From positions 1-64,000 of the forward strand of contig NZ_JACSKY010000012.1 in the NCBI RefSeq assembly GCF_018617855.1: a DNA stretch of 64,000 nt. Direction: 5' to 3'. The notes under the pieces are model-generated. The model was not told where the DNA came from and made no database searches. It was given only the letters and a program-made list of their open reading frames with translations. The position numbers and the translations under genes are program-made. Below are positions 16,624 through 25,125 of the stretch, piece by piece; the first letter of the stretch is position 1; each line of letters opens with the position of its first letter. The stretch comes from Exiguobacterium qingdaonense (lineage in GTDB: Bacteria > Bacillota > Bacilli > Exiguobacteriales > Exiguobacteriaceae).

Positions 16624-18377
16624 TTCATTTCCTCCTTTATTAATTGAGACAAAGACGCATATCCGACCGGCAGTCGCTCCTGCCATGCGAGAAGTGTCGG
16701 ACGCGGATACGTGTTCACTCGCTCGAGCCATGGGACTTCACTTGCAACTTTCGCAGTCAATAGCTTGCTCGTGACGTCAAGCGGTGTGAACGATTGATTG
16801 ACGACCCAGGCGAACGGCTGAATCGAGGCCCGGGCCAAATCGGCCGCGAGACGTTCCGCCTCATACACCGGTGTCGCTTCGGGGAGCGTTGTAATGATGA
16901 CATGCGTCTGTTTCGGGTCGCGCAGTTTCGGTAGTAACGTGCGGACCGATTCCGGGACGATTCCGGTCGAGCGCTCGAGTTCCCGATGATAGCTTTCGGT
17001 CGCATCTAACAGAAGTAGCGTGTGACCGGTCGGTGCCGTATCGATGACGACAAAGCGATCCGTTGATTTGGCGACTTGTGCAGCGAAGGCACGGAATACA
17101 GCAATCTCTTCCGTACAAGGCGACCTAAGGTCCTCTTCGAGCATCGCACGTTGCTCATCGGTCACTTCCCCTGCCTGGAGAAATACGTCCTGTCGATACG
17201 TCTCGACTTCGACGATCGGGTCAATCGAGTCGACGGTGAACGTCTCCGGTTTGTCTGCACCGATCGAGAGTGCGACATGTGCGGCCGGGTCAGTCGTCGT
17301 CAAGTGGACGTGATGCCCTCGTTCGTGAAGAGCGACGGCAATGAGTGAGGCGAGCGTTGTCTTGCCGACACCGCCTTTCCCCATCGTCATGACGACACTT
17401 GGTCCGTCTTTCTCAATCGCATCGACAAGTTGATCGACCTCATCGTATGCCCCCGTTTCGTACGAGTCATGCGTGACATCAACATCCTCCCCGCTTACCC
17501 AGCGTCGAAGTGCCGGGATCCCGACCAAGTTTTCGTAGGCATAAGGTAGCGTGAACGTCGGAAGCGAGACGAGTTCCTTTGGGATTGAACGAAACGTGGC
17601 TTGTTGTCGTTCGATGACCGCTCTCGAGAAGCGGTCCGTCGCTTCATTCGACGGGATGACACCGTTGATGACGAGTTGCATCCGCTCGATGCCGATCGCC
17701 TTCAGTTCGATAGCGGCACGTTCCGCCTCAAGGAGTGTCGACAAATCCGGTCTTGCGACGAGAAGAAGTGTCGTCTCACTCCCGTTAGCTAACGTATCGA
17801 CCGCTTGTTTGTATTGTTGTTGCTTCTCCGAGAGGCCGGCGAGCGGACCGAGGCATGACACACCGGTCGTGTTCGTCTCCAAAAACTCGTTCCATGCGCT
17901 CGGTAACGTCAACAACCGAAGCGTGTGTCCGGTCGGTGCCGTGTCGAAGACGACATGATCGTATTGCTCGCGGGCCGTCCCCGACGTTAACAGCTCGGTG
18001 AACTGATCGAACGCCGCAATTTCGACCGTACAGGCACCGGATAGTTGCTCTTCCATCGATTGGATGGCCACGTCCGGCAACACGCCACGATAAGGTCCGA
18101 CCATACGTTCCATATATTGTTTCGCTGCCTGTTCCGGGTCAAAGTTGGCAATCGAGAGTGTCGTACTCGATATGAGACGGGGCGTCTCGTCAAGTTCCGT
18201 TTCAAATACGTCCTGTAAGTTACTCGCCGGGTCGGTCGAGACGAGCAGGACGCGTTTGCCGCGATCGGCGAGAGTCAATGCAAGACTCGATGCCGTTGAT
18301 GTCTTCCCGACGCCGCCTTTCCCGGTCAAGAAGACGTAACGGGTCGGTTCAATCGTCTGAAAATTAAATGGCTTCAC
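16620..18377 (-). CDS. arsA: ArsA arsenite-stimulated ATPase
   Basis: The 585-residue protein is a tandem duplication of the ArsA/GET3 ATPase. P-loops GKGGVGKT occur at 19-26 and near 331, and each half has a DTAPTGHT switch. All three metalloid-binding cysteines appear conserved in context: SGACTVEIA, GVSCLGPL and RSPCTEEIA. It drives ArsB-dependent export and receives As(III) or Sb(III) from ArsD. I chose the GTG at 18377, which follows AAGGAGC by eight bases and lies 13 bases after arsD; the longer upstream frame would overlap arsD. Its stop overlaps the next start. Confidence 0.95.
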   Translation of the reverse strand: MKPFNFQTIEPTRYVFLTGKGGVGKTSTASSLALTLADRGKRVLLVSTDPASNLQDVFETELDETPRLISSTTLSIANFDPEQAAKQYMERMVGPYRGVLPDVAIQSMEEQLSGACTVEIAAFDQFTELLTSGTAREQYDHVVFDTAPTGHTLRLLTLPSAWNEFLETNTTGVSCLGPLAGLSEKQQQYKQAVDTLANGSETTLLLVARPDLSTLLEAERAAIELKAIGIERMQLVINGVIPSNEATDRFSRAVIERQQATFRSIPKELVSLPTFTLPYAYENLVGIPALRRWVSGEDVDVTHDSYETGAYDEVDQLVDAIEKDGPSVVMTMGKGGVGKTTLASLIAVALHERGHHVHLTTTDPAAHVALSIGADKPETFTVDSIDPIVEVETYRQDVFLQAGEVTDEQRAMLEEDLRSPCTEEIAVFRAFAAQVAKSTDRFVVIDTAPTGHTLLLLDATESYHRELERSTGIVPESVRTLLPKLRDPKQTHVIITTLPEATPVYEAERLAADLARASIQPFAWVVNQSFTPLDVTSKLLTAKVASEVPWLERVNTYPRPTLLAWQERLPVGYASLSQLIKEEMK

Positions 18378-18390
18378 TGTGAGCAGCTCC

Positions 18391-18750
18391 TTATTTTTTG
18401 AGTGAGATTCGAACTTTTGGTTTTTCTCCACCCTGTTTGGCAAACGAGGCGATCGGTAACCCCGTCAATTCTGCCATCTCCTCATTTGTCAAATAGGCCC
18501 CACGCTTCTTGACTTCGCCGTCAACTAGCGTCAACGGGAGCGAATCGAGTCCGTTTGTGATTTCAGCTTTAACGACATCATTCTCGACGAAGCGATTCGG
18601 CTCAGACGTAAGGTTATAGCGTGACACATCAAACCCACGTTGTTGTAACACATAGTGAATGGTCGCCACTCGTGTCAATTCTGGGTCAATCGACGGTCCG
18701 CACAACCCCGTCGGACAGCACATCGCTCCTTCAAACACTTCAAGTTTCAT
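18391..18750 (-). CDS. arsD: ArsD arsenic metallochaperone
   Basis: The 119-residue protein delivers As(III) to ArsA. It has the required cysteines in MCCPTGLCGPSIDPEL (Cys 11, 12 and 17), followed by the thioredoxin-like core with FDVSRYNLTSEP and LPLTLVDGEVKKRGAYLT. The C-terminal cysteine pairs of some ArsD proteins are absent; they are dispensable for chaperone action in the characterised protein. It sits between arsR and arsA with 13-base gaps on each side, in the usual arsRDAB order. Confidence 0.95.
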   Translation of the reverse strand: MKLEVFEGAMCCPTGLCGPSIDPELTRVATIHYVLQQRGFDVSRYNLTSEPNRFVENDVVKAEITNGLDSLPLTLVDGEVKKRGAYLTNEEMAELTGLPIASFAKQGGEKPKVRISLKK

Positions 18751-18762
18751 CTTTTTCTCTCC

Positions 18763-19080
18763 TTATATGGCACAGTTTGGTTCGCAGTCACAGCTCGGTT
18801 CGTCTGTTTCTAGGTTCGCCACCAAATCAATGACGAGTGGATAGAACGGACTCGTGTCGTTCAGTCGATAATGAATCCACTGTTTATCCCGGCGCTCCAA
18901 TAACAGTCCGGCTTGACGCAACATCTTCAAGTGACGACTGATTGCAGGTTGCGAGATGTCAAAGCAATCGACGAAGCTACAGGCGCACTGTTCGCCCGCT
19001 TCCATCTGTTTCAACATCGTCAATCGTGTCGGATCACCGAGCACCTTGAGCACTTGACTCAATTCATTTACAGCGTACAT
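18763..19080 (-). CDS. arsR: ArsR-family metalloid-responsive repressor
   Basis: The 105-residue winged-helix protein starts NELSQVLKVLGDPTRL and carries the metalloid site in EQCACSFVDCFDISQPAISRHL, with three cysteines at the start of the recognition helix. The C-terminus adds another cysteine group (SCDCEPNC). Such repressors leave DNA on binding As(III) or Sb(III). The ATG at 19080 follows GGAGGGG. It is the first gene of the operon and probably regulates itself through the repeats at 19110-19133. Confidence 0.92.
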   Translation of the reverse strand: MYAVNELSQVLKVLGDPTRLTMLKQMEAGEQCACSFVDCFDISQPAISRHLKMLRQAGLLLERRDKQWIHYRLNDTSPFYPLVIDLVANLETDEPSCDCEPNCAI

Positions 19081-19109
19081 ATTCAATCCCCTCCACATAA
19101 TATAACTAC

Positions 19110-19133
19110 TACGTTATATAACATTTACGTTAT
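19110..19133. promoter_or_regulatory. Putative ArsR operator
   Basis: TACGTTAT occurs twice at 19110-19117 and 19126-19133, a 16-base period, and GTTATATAAC at 19113-19122 is a perfect ten-base palindrome overlapping the first copy. The elements lie 30-50 bases before the arsR start, where an ArsR operator is expected. Confidence 0.55.
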
Positions 19134-19280
19134 GAAAATAACATAGTTTTTCTCTCGAAGCAATTGTCATTTTGGATTGAATTCGGTATGATGGAACACG
19201 TTGAAAATGAACGGAGTTTTTCTTTTTGGTTTTCGTGAGACTCGAAAATCAAATCATTCACTATGGAAAGGTGTGTTCTT

Positions 19281-20762
19281 TTGGAAAGATTGGATACGTT
19301 AAAACACGAATGGCTCGGTAATATCCGAGCCGATATTTTGGCCGGAATCGTCGTCGCCTTGGCGCTCATCCCGGAAGCCATCGCCTTCTCCCTCATCGCG
19401 GGAGTCAACCCGATGGTAGGACTTTATGCTTCATTCATCATCGCGATGGTCATCTCGATTGCCGGAGGACGCCCTGCGATGATTTCGGCTGCGACCGGCG
19501 CGATGGCGCTCGTCGTCGTCTCGCTCGTCGCCGATCACGGTCTACAGTACTTGCTGGCCGCCGGGATTTTGACGGGGATCATTCAAATCGTGCTCGGCTA
19601 TCTCGGAATCGCACGGTTGATGAAGTTCATCCCACGTGCCGTCATGGTCGGTTTCGTCAACGCGCTCGCCATTTTGATTTTCCAAGCGCAGTTGTCAAGT
19701 TTTGAGGGCGAGAGCTGGATCATTTGGGCGATCGTCGCCGCTTCACTCGCCATCATCTTCTTGTTCCCTCGTGTCACGAAAGCCATCCCGGCTCCACTCG
19801 TCGCCATCGTCGTCATGACGATTCTCGCGATCACGTTAGGACTCGAGACGAAAAATATCGGTGACATGGGAACGATTTCCGCGACGCTTCCGGACTTCTT
19901 GTTCCCGGATGTACCGTTCACGCTTGAGACACTTATGATTATTTTGCCGTACTCGATTTCGCTCGCTTTTGTCGGATTGATTGAATCTCTCTTGACGGCC
20001 CAAATCGTCGATGACATGACCGGTACGGACTCAAACAAAAACCGTGAATCTCGCGGTCAAGGGATTTCGAACATCATCGCCGGATTCTTCGGCGGGATGC
20101 CTGGTTGCGCGATGATCGGTCAATCGGTCATCAACGTCTCGTCCGGTGCTCGCGGTCGTCTCTCGACGTTCACGGCCGGACTCGCCTTGTTCATCATGAT
20201 CATGACGGTCAGCGACGTGCTCATGCTCATCCCGGTCGGCGCGCTCGTCGGCGTCATGTTCTTCGTCTCGTATGCGACGTTTGACTGGGGCTCACTCAAA
20301 GCGATGCGTACCGCTCAAAAGTCGGATACGGTCGTCATGCTCGTCACGGTCCTCGTCACCGTCTTCACGCATGACTTGTCCCTCGGGGTGCTCGGTGGAA
20401 TTTTGACGGCTGCTATTTTGTTCGCCGCCAAGATCTCAAAAGTCGACCTTGGCCGTCACGTCTCGTCGGATCGCGTCGACTACACGGTCAACGGGCAACT
20501 CTTCTTCGCCTCGACGTCTGAATTTGTCAATCAGTTCGATGTGACAGAAGACGTCGACGCAGGAGTCAACACAGTCACAATCGATTTCGCGAACACGCAC
20601 CTTTGGGACGATTCGGCCATCGGCGCAATCGATAAGGTCGTCTTTAAATATCGTGAAGTCGGAATCGAGCCGGAACTTCTCAACTTGAACAAAGACTCTG
20701 AAAAACTGCTCAACACGCTCGCGCTTCACTTGAAGCAACAGGATGCGAACGCGGGACACTGA
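19281..20762 (+). CDS. SulP family anion transporter
   Basis: The protein of about 493 residues has ten or more membrane segments with the SulP opening [35 protein letters not shown], and a C-terminal STAS domain at about 390-490. The family moves sulfate, bicarbonate or other anions. Several SulP paralogues occur in Bacilli, so the substrate cannot be set. I favour the TTG at 19281, seven bases after AAAGGTG; the ATG at 19263 has no visible ribosome site. It is divergent from the ars operon and shares its promoter region; a functional link is not shown. Confidence 0.88.
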   Translation: MERLDTLKHEWLGNIRADILAGIVVALALIPEAIAFSLIAGVNPMVGLYASFIIAMVISIAGGRPAMISAATGAMALVVVSLVADHGLQYLLAAGILTGIIQIVLGYLGIARLMKFIPRAVMVGFVNALAILIFQAQLSSFEGESWIIWAIVAASLAIIFLFPRVTKAIPAPLVAIVVMTILAITLGLETKNIGDMGTISATLPDFLFPDVPFTLETLMIILPYSISLAFVGLIESLLTAQIVDDMTGTDSNKNRESRGQGISNIIAGFFGGMPGCAMIGQSVINVSSGARGRLSTFTAGLALFIMIMTVSDVLMLIPVGALVGVMFFVSYATFDWGSLKAMRTAQKSDTVVMLVTVLVTVFTHDLSLGVLGGILTAAILFAAKISKVDLGRHVSSDRVDYTVNGQLFFASTSEFVNQFDVTEDVDAGVNTVTIDFANTHLWDDSAIGAIDKVVFKYREVGIEPELLNLNKDSEKLLNTLALHLKQQDANAGH

Positions 20763-20831
20763 TTCATCATTTCCCCGATTCGTCAAATCGCCTATACTAA
20801 AAGTAGAACGTGCGAAAGAGGAGGAGTTTTC

Positions 20832-21245
20832 ATGGGAAAGGTATTTTTAGCGGCAGACGGTTCTGCCCATTCAAAACGTGCGCTTGAAAAAGCGATTCAA
20901 CTCGCGAAGGCGTCGAAAGCGTCGATTGATATCGTGCACGTCATCAGTGCGAAAGAATCAAAAGAGGCCGCCCTCAATTCGACAGGTAAAATCGACTTGG
21001 AGACGAAGCGAAAACAGATGCTCAAACCGTTATTCGATTTGGCAGAGGCAGAAGAGGTCGCTTACGAGTACATCGAACTACGCGGTGAACCAGACGTCGA
21101 ACTTGTCAAATATGCGAACCATGAGCCGTATGACTATGTCGTCGTCGGGTCGCGCGGATTGAACACGTTCCAAGAGTTCGTTCTCGGCAGCGTAAGCCAT
21201 AAACTCGCCAAACGCGCACTCGCTCCTGTCATCATCGTCAAATGA
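20832..21245 (+). CDS. Universal stress protein (UspA family)
   Basis: The 137-residue protein has the UspA fold with the ATP-binding signature near the C-terminus: VVGSRGLNTFQEFVLGSVSHKL, i.e. G-x2-G-x9-G-(S). It opens VFLAADGSAHSKRALEKAIQLA. UspA proteins bind ATP and respond to stress; targets are generally unknown. The ATG follows AGAGGAGGAG. It lies 69 bases after the SulP gene in the same direction with a TATACT box between them, so it can be expressed separately. Confidence 0.93.
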   Translation: MGKVFLAADGSAHSKRALEKAIQLAKASKASIDIVHVISAKESKEAALNSTGKIDLETKRKQMLKPLFDLAEAEEVAYEYIELRGEPDVELVKYANHEPYDYVVVGSRGLNTFQEFVLGSVSHKLAKRALAPVIIVK

Positions 21246-21252
21246 TTCATCT

Positions 21253-21285
21253 CCCCCATCTCGAATGTGAGATGGGGATTTTTTG
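21253..21285 (+). terminator. Terminator after the universal stress protein gene
   Basis: CCCCATCTC pairs with GAGATGGGG around a six-base loop and is followed by ATTTTTT. Confidence 0.92.
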
Positions 21286-21360
21286 TGTCACATACAGGGG
21301 TCGTGCCACTATTGTAGAATGTGTATAAAGTAATCTATTCCGTGATAGGAGGTTCTCACT

Positions 21361-21567
21361 ATGGAGATCGCAAACGACCCGAACACACTCTTCCTCATTT
21401 TATTGCCTATCTTGGTGTTGCAACTCGTCCTGCTCGTCGTCGCCTTGATTGACTTGTTTAAACGCGACGTGACGAACGGACCGAAATGGGTATGGCTCCT
21501 CGTCATCGTCTTCATCAACATTCTCGGACCGATTATTTACTTCTTGTGGGGGCGGACACCGCGATGA
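21361..21567 (+). CDS. PLDc_N-type small membrane protein, YxlE-like
   Basis: The 68-residue protein has two hydrophobic segments joined by a short charged linker: LILLPILVLQLVLLVVALIDL then WVWLLVIVFINILGPIIYFL, ending WGR. This is the PLDc_N pattern found as a free-standing protein in Bacilli. In Bacillus subtilis, YxlE of the sigY operon has this form and is reported to restrain SigY. Here it overlaps by four bases with an ABC ATPase gene, matching the yxlE-yxlF-yxlG order. The sigma factor, yxlC and yxlD are absent from this locus. The ATG follows TAGGAGG. Confidence 0.82.
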   Translation: MEIANDPNTLFLILLPILVLQLVLLVVALIDLFKRDVTNGPKWVWLLVIVFINILGPIIYFLWGRTPR

Positions 21568-22412
21568 ACGTCACACAACTCACGAAGCGATTCGGAACCT
21601 TCACCGCACTCGACGATGTCAGTTTCGACTTACGCCCAGGATGCACGTCCCTCCTTGGGGAAAACGGGGCCGGTAAGACGACGCTCTTGAACCTGCTCGC
21701 CCGTGTCACAGAACCGACGACCGGCGAGATGCGTGGGCATGAGAGGATTCGGATCGGCTATTTGCCGCAACGCCCGGCCCTCTATCCTTCTTTGACCCCT
21801 GTCGAGACGATTCAATACGCAGCCGAGTTGACCGGCACGAAACACGTCGACCCGATTCAGCTACTCAAACGTGTCGGTCTCGAACCGATCGATCGCCCTG
21901 CCTCGAATTTATCCGGCGGAATGCGACAACGTCTCGGGATCGCGCAAGCACTCGTTCATGACCCGGAATTATTGTTACTCGATGAACCGGTCTCTGCGCT
22001 CGACCCTAGAGGACGCAGGGAGGTGCTCGATTTACTGAGCGATCTGAAGCGAGAGCGGATGATTCTTTATTCGACACATGTCCTCCCGGATGCCGAAGAG
22101 GCGAGCGATTGGGTGCTCTTGCTACGGAAAGGTAAACTGCTCATGCAAGGAACCGTGACCGACCTGCTCGGTTCGAAGTCGACCCTCGAATTGCGGCTTT
22201 TTGATGACGAGACGAACGAGTCGGACTGGGCCCAGTTAGAAGGTGTGACCCGAGCGACCAAGCTCGGGGCGACGTGGACGTTTGAATCATCAGACCGGGA
22301 CCTTGCCGAACGGGCGATTTTGCGACGTGTCCTTGAGCTGAACGTCACCATCCAATCGCTACACGTCGGGCATCCATCGCTTGAATCATTATTTTTGGAG
22401 GTGAACGGCTAA
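21564..22412 (+). CDS. ABC transporter ATP-binding protein, YxlF-like
   Basis: The 282-residue ATPase has Walker A GENGAGKTT, signature LSGGMRQRLGIAQAL, Walker B LLLLDEPVSALDP and switch His in STHVLPD. A C-terminal extension of about 80 residues is common in the type that works with a single YxlG/NatB-like permease. Its ATG at 21564 overlaps the stop of the PLDc_N gene (ATGA), so translation is coupled; longer upstream frames overlap that gene and are unlikely. The substrate is unknown; related systems export peptides or confer self-protection. Confidence 0.92.
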   Translation: MNVTQLTKRFGTFTALDDVSFDLRPGCTSLLGENGAGKTTLLNLLARVTEPTTGEMRGHERIRIGYLPQRPALYPSLTPVETIQYAAELTGTKHVDPIQLLKRVGLEPIDRPASNLSGGMRQRLGIAQALVHDPELLLLDEPVSALDPRGRREVLDLLSDLKRERMILYSTHVLPDAEEASDWVLLLRKGKLLMQGTVTDLLGSKSTLELRLFDDETNESDWAQLEGVTRATKLGATWTFESSDRDLAERAILRRVLELNVTIQSLHVGHPSLESLFLEVNG

Positions 22413-23170
22413 TGCGTACCGCAATCTTCAAACAGGAATGGCGCGAGTCGTGGTCGAACAAACGGCTCATCTGGATCCCGGTCGCCCTCATGCTCCTCGC
22501 CTCGATGCAGCCGCTCACGCTCTATTTCTTACCGGACATCCTCGCTTCTGGCGGGAACTTGCCGGACGGTGCCGTCATCGAGATTCCGACGCCGACGCCA
22601 CAGGAAGTGTTGGTCTCCGTCAGTGAACAGCTCCGGCAAATCGGACAACTCATCATCTTGCTGTCGGCGATGCACACATTTAGTCACGAGCGGACGAACG
22701 GGACGCTCGTCTGGCTCAAATCGTTACAGATTCCAACGTCACGGATCGTCATCAGCAAATGGGGGCATTATGCCTTGCTGACGGTCGGTGGTCTCTTGCT
22801 TGCACAAGGGGCAGCCGCGTACTACACGGTGATTCTGTTTGATTCATTTGACTGGTTCGATTTTCTCATGTCGACAGCGTTACTCATGTGTCATTTCATC
22901 GTGCAGCTATCGATCTTCTTTTTCATCGCAGCACTTCTTGAGAGCGGCGTCGTCGCGGTCGTGTTGACGCTCGGGCTCCACTTCGTCATATCGCTCGTGA
23001 TCGGTTGGGTCGATCTCGACTGGATGCCATGGATGCTCGGTCCTTTGTCAGGAGACGTGCTACTCACAGACGTACACCTCGTCTGGCCAATCGTGACCGG
23101 ACTCATCGTCGTCATCACATCGTTATATTTCGCATCGAAGCATCTTCGATTCATGAGCTATTCGGCATAA
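22412..23170 (+). CDS. ABC transporter permease, YxlG-like
   Basis: The 252-residue protein has six predicted membrane segments and the ABC-2 layout: a short cytoplasmic start EWRESWSNKRLIWIPVALMLLAS, an external loop near 40-75 and a helix bundle after residue 95. Its ATG overlaps the ATPase stop (TAATG). It completes a three-gene unit with the PLDc_N protein and ATPase. Two copies would pair with two ATPase subunits. No clear terminator with a T-run follows; a small hairpin CAAATGATTCATTTG is at about 23185-23199. Confidence 0.88.
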   Translation: MRTAIFKQEWRESWSNKRLIWIPVALMLLASMQPLTLYFLPDILASGGNLPDGAVIEIPTPTPQEVLVSVSEQLRQIGQLIILLSAMHTFSHERTNGTLVWLKSLQIPTSRIVISKWGHYALLTVGGLLLAQGAAAYYTVILFDSFDWFDFLMSTALLMCHFIVQLSIFFFIAALLESGVVAVVLTLGLHFVISLVIGWVDLDWMPWMLGPLSGDVLLTDVHLVWPIVTGLIVVITSLYFASKHLRFMSYSA

Positions 23171-23262
23171 ACGTCTGACCTTTCAAATGATTCATTTGCC
23201 ATAGGCTAACATTGGATAAATATGGGTATCTCTTCTGTATGTATTCAAAGGAGGTCCAAAAC

Positions 23263-25020
23263 ATGGCATGGAACAGAACTGTCTACGTCGGACTGGTGAT
23301 CGGTACAATGTGGGTCGGTCCACAAGTCGTTTCTGTTGAAGGGTCTTTTCAACAGACGGCCGATGGGATTGTCTACACATCAAGTGACGGGACGACATTG
23401 ATCGGTTGGCAAGAAATTGAAGGGAACCTGTATTATTTGAACGAGGATGGGACGCCCCTCACCGGTTGGCAAGAAATTGAAGGCGCTACATATTATTTTG
23501 AAGCGGACGGTCGACTCGTCACCGGTCTTTATACAATCGACGGCACGACATACACGTTTGATGAGAACGGAAAACTGTTTAGCGGATGGCAGGAACGAGA
23601 CGGGCTCGTCTATTATTTCGACGAAACTGGCCAGCCCCTCACCGGTTTCCAGACGATTGCTGGAAAGCGCTACTACTTCAACGAGGACGGGGTCCGTCTC
23701 TCCGGTTGGCAACAGCTCGGGGACGAAAAACATTATTTCTTCCCTGACGGCACCATCCGTACGGGCATGTATACGATTGACGGGAACAAGTACTATTTGA
23801 TGGCGCAAGGGAAGATGGCGACCGGTTGGAAGACGGTCGGCACGCGCCGCTATTACTTCGGGGATGACGGGGTACGTCGACAAGGGCTCGCCCGGGTCGG
23901 CGAAACAATGTATGGCTTCCATCCGTATTATGGATATCGCCTCGAGGGGCTCTATCGTATCAACAACCGTCACTATCTGTTCGGAAAATACGGCGACCGC
24001 AAATACGGTCTCCAACGCATCGACGGGGTCATGTACGGTTTTCACCCGACCTACGGCTATCGTCTTGAAGGAATCCATAAACTGAACTCACGTTATTATT
24101 CGTTTGACTACTACGGTCGTCGCGAGTATGGTTTTCAAATGATTGACGGAAAGAAGGTCGGATTCCATCCGACCTACGGTTATCGGCTTCAAGGGAAGCA
24201 TCGGTTGAATGGAAAGACGTATCATTTCCATTCGACCGGCGTCCCTGAAAAAGGCTGGAAATACACGACGCAGTACGAGTATTTCGCTCCGGTCCTGACG
24301 AAGAAGACGGACTGGCAAGCAATCGGTGGGAAATGGTACTACTTTGACCAAAACGGAAAGATGTATCAAAACCGCCACGTCGGGAACGCCTCGTTCGATG
24401 CGCGAGGAGCCTACTCTCAATCCCTTTCCGTCTATAAGATGAGCGTGCCGCTCTATCGGCAGTTCCCGATGGGGTATCCGTCCGGCTGCGAGTTCTTTTC
24501 GCTCAAAATGGCGCTCGAAGAGAAGGGACGTGCCGTCAGTGCCTCGACACTTTATCGCGAGATGCCAAAGAGCATGTGGAACGCACGCTACGAAAATCGT
24601 TCGTATCGTTGGGTCGACCCGAACGTCATGTTCACCGGTGACCCGAAACGGACGCTCGGCAAATATAAGAATTATGGGATTTATCCGAAAGGGATGATCG
24701 GATTCGCCAGCAAGTATCGTCCGGTGAAGGATTTGTCCAACCAGGGACTCGGCTCGATTGAACGGGAACTGTCGATGGGTAACCCGGTCATCGTCTGGGC
24801 GAGCGTCGACTTCAATAAACCGTACGGCTATTTCAACTGGTACACCGCCTCGAACAAGAAGTTCACCGGCTACGTCAACTATCACGTCATGTTGGCGACC
24901 GGCTATGACAAGTCGAATTTGTACATTAACGACCCGTATCGCGGTCGCTTGGTCATCCCGAAATCAAAAGTGAGTGCCGTCATGGGCGCGACGGGATGGA
25001 AGGCGCTTGCGGTCAGATAG
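23263..25020 (+). CDS. Exported cell-wall-binding repeat protein with C39-like peptidase domain
   Basis: The 585-residue protein has a signal peptide and then about 330 residues of aromatic wall-binding repeats. The first eight are classical units of about 20 residues (GW-x-E-I-x-G-x-x-Y-Y-F-x-x-D-G). They are followed by three longer units of about 42 residues with the core GFHPTYGYRLEG, then a last classical unit near 355. The C-terminal 200 residues form a C39-like peptidase: the candidate Cys is in YPSGCEFFSLKMAL, His in VNYHVMLATGYD and a conserved NDPYRG follows. The family fold is known from bacteriocin processing and from other cysteine hydrolases; the substrate here is unknown. The ATG at 23263 follows AAAGGAGG. 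Confidence 0.85.
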   Translation: MAWNRTVYVGLVIGTMWVGPQVVSVEGSFQQTADGIVYTSSDGTTLIGWQEIEGNLYYLNEDGTPLTGWQEIEGATYYFEADGRLVTGLYTIDGTTYTFDENGKLFSGWQERDGLVYYFDETGQPLTGFQTIAGKRYYFNEDGVRLSGWQQLGDEKHYFFPDGTIRTGMYTIDGNKYYLMAQGKMATGWKTVGTRRYYFGDDGVRRQGLARVGETMYGFHPYYGYRLEGLYRINNRHYLFGKYGDRKYGLQRIDGVMYGFHPTYGYRLEGIHKLNSRYYSFDYYGRREYGFQMIDGKKVGFHPTYGYRLQGKHRLNGKTYHFHSTGVPEKGWKYTTQYEYFAPVLTKKTDWQAIGGKWYYFDQNGKMYQNRHVGNASFDARGAYSQSLSVYKMSVPLYRQFPMGYPSGCEFFSLKMALEEKGRAVSASTLYREMPKSMWNARYENRSYRWVDPNVMFTGDPKRTLGKYKNYGIYPKGMIGFASKYRPVKDLSNQGLGSIERELSMGNPVIVWASVDFNKPYGYFNWYTASNKKFTGYVNYHVMLATGYDKSNLYINDPYRGRLVIPKSKVSAVMGATGWKALAVR

Positions 25021-25052
25021 AGGGTGGGCTGATCAACAGTCCTCTTTTTTGT
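25019..25052 (+). terminator. Terminator after the wall-binding peptidase gene
   Basis: An imperfect stem with AGAGG and GCTG arms pairing to CAG and CCTCT is followed by TTTTTT. It begins at the stop codon. Confidence 0.65.
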
Positions 25053-25125
25053 AATGAAATGGTAAAACCAAAAATCGACCAGCTAATATAGAATAAAGGG
25101 AGCCTCAAAAAAGGAGTCGATCCAT

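Noticed and set aside
23185-23199. Hairpin CAAATGATTCATTTG after the YxlG-like gene
   Set aside because: Short A+T-rich stem without a T-run; not called as a terminator.
23380-24078. Minus-strand frame with repetitive Leu-Pro-Thr-Gly-like segments
   Set aside because: The LPTG-like strings come from antisense reading of the wall-binding repeats, not from sorting signals.
24088-24885. Minus-strand open frame of 265 codons
   Set aside because: Shadow of the wall-binding peptidase gene; the repeats on the plus strand explain the long open frame.
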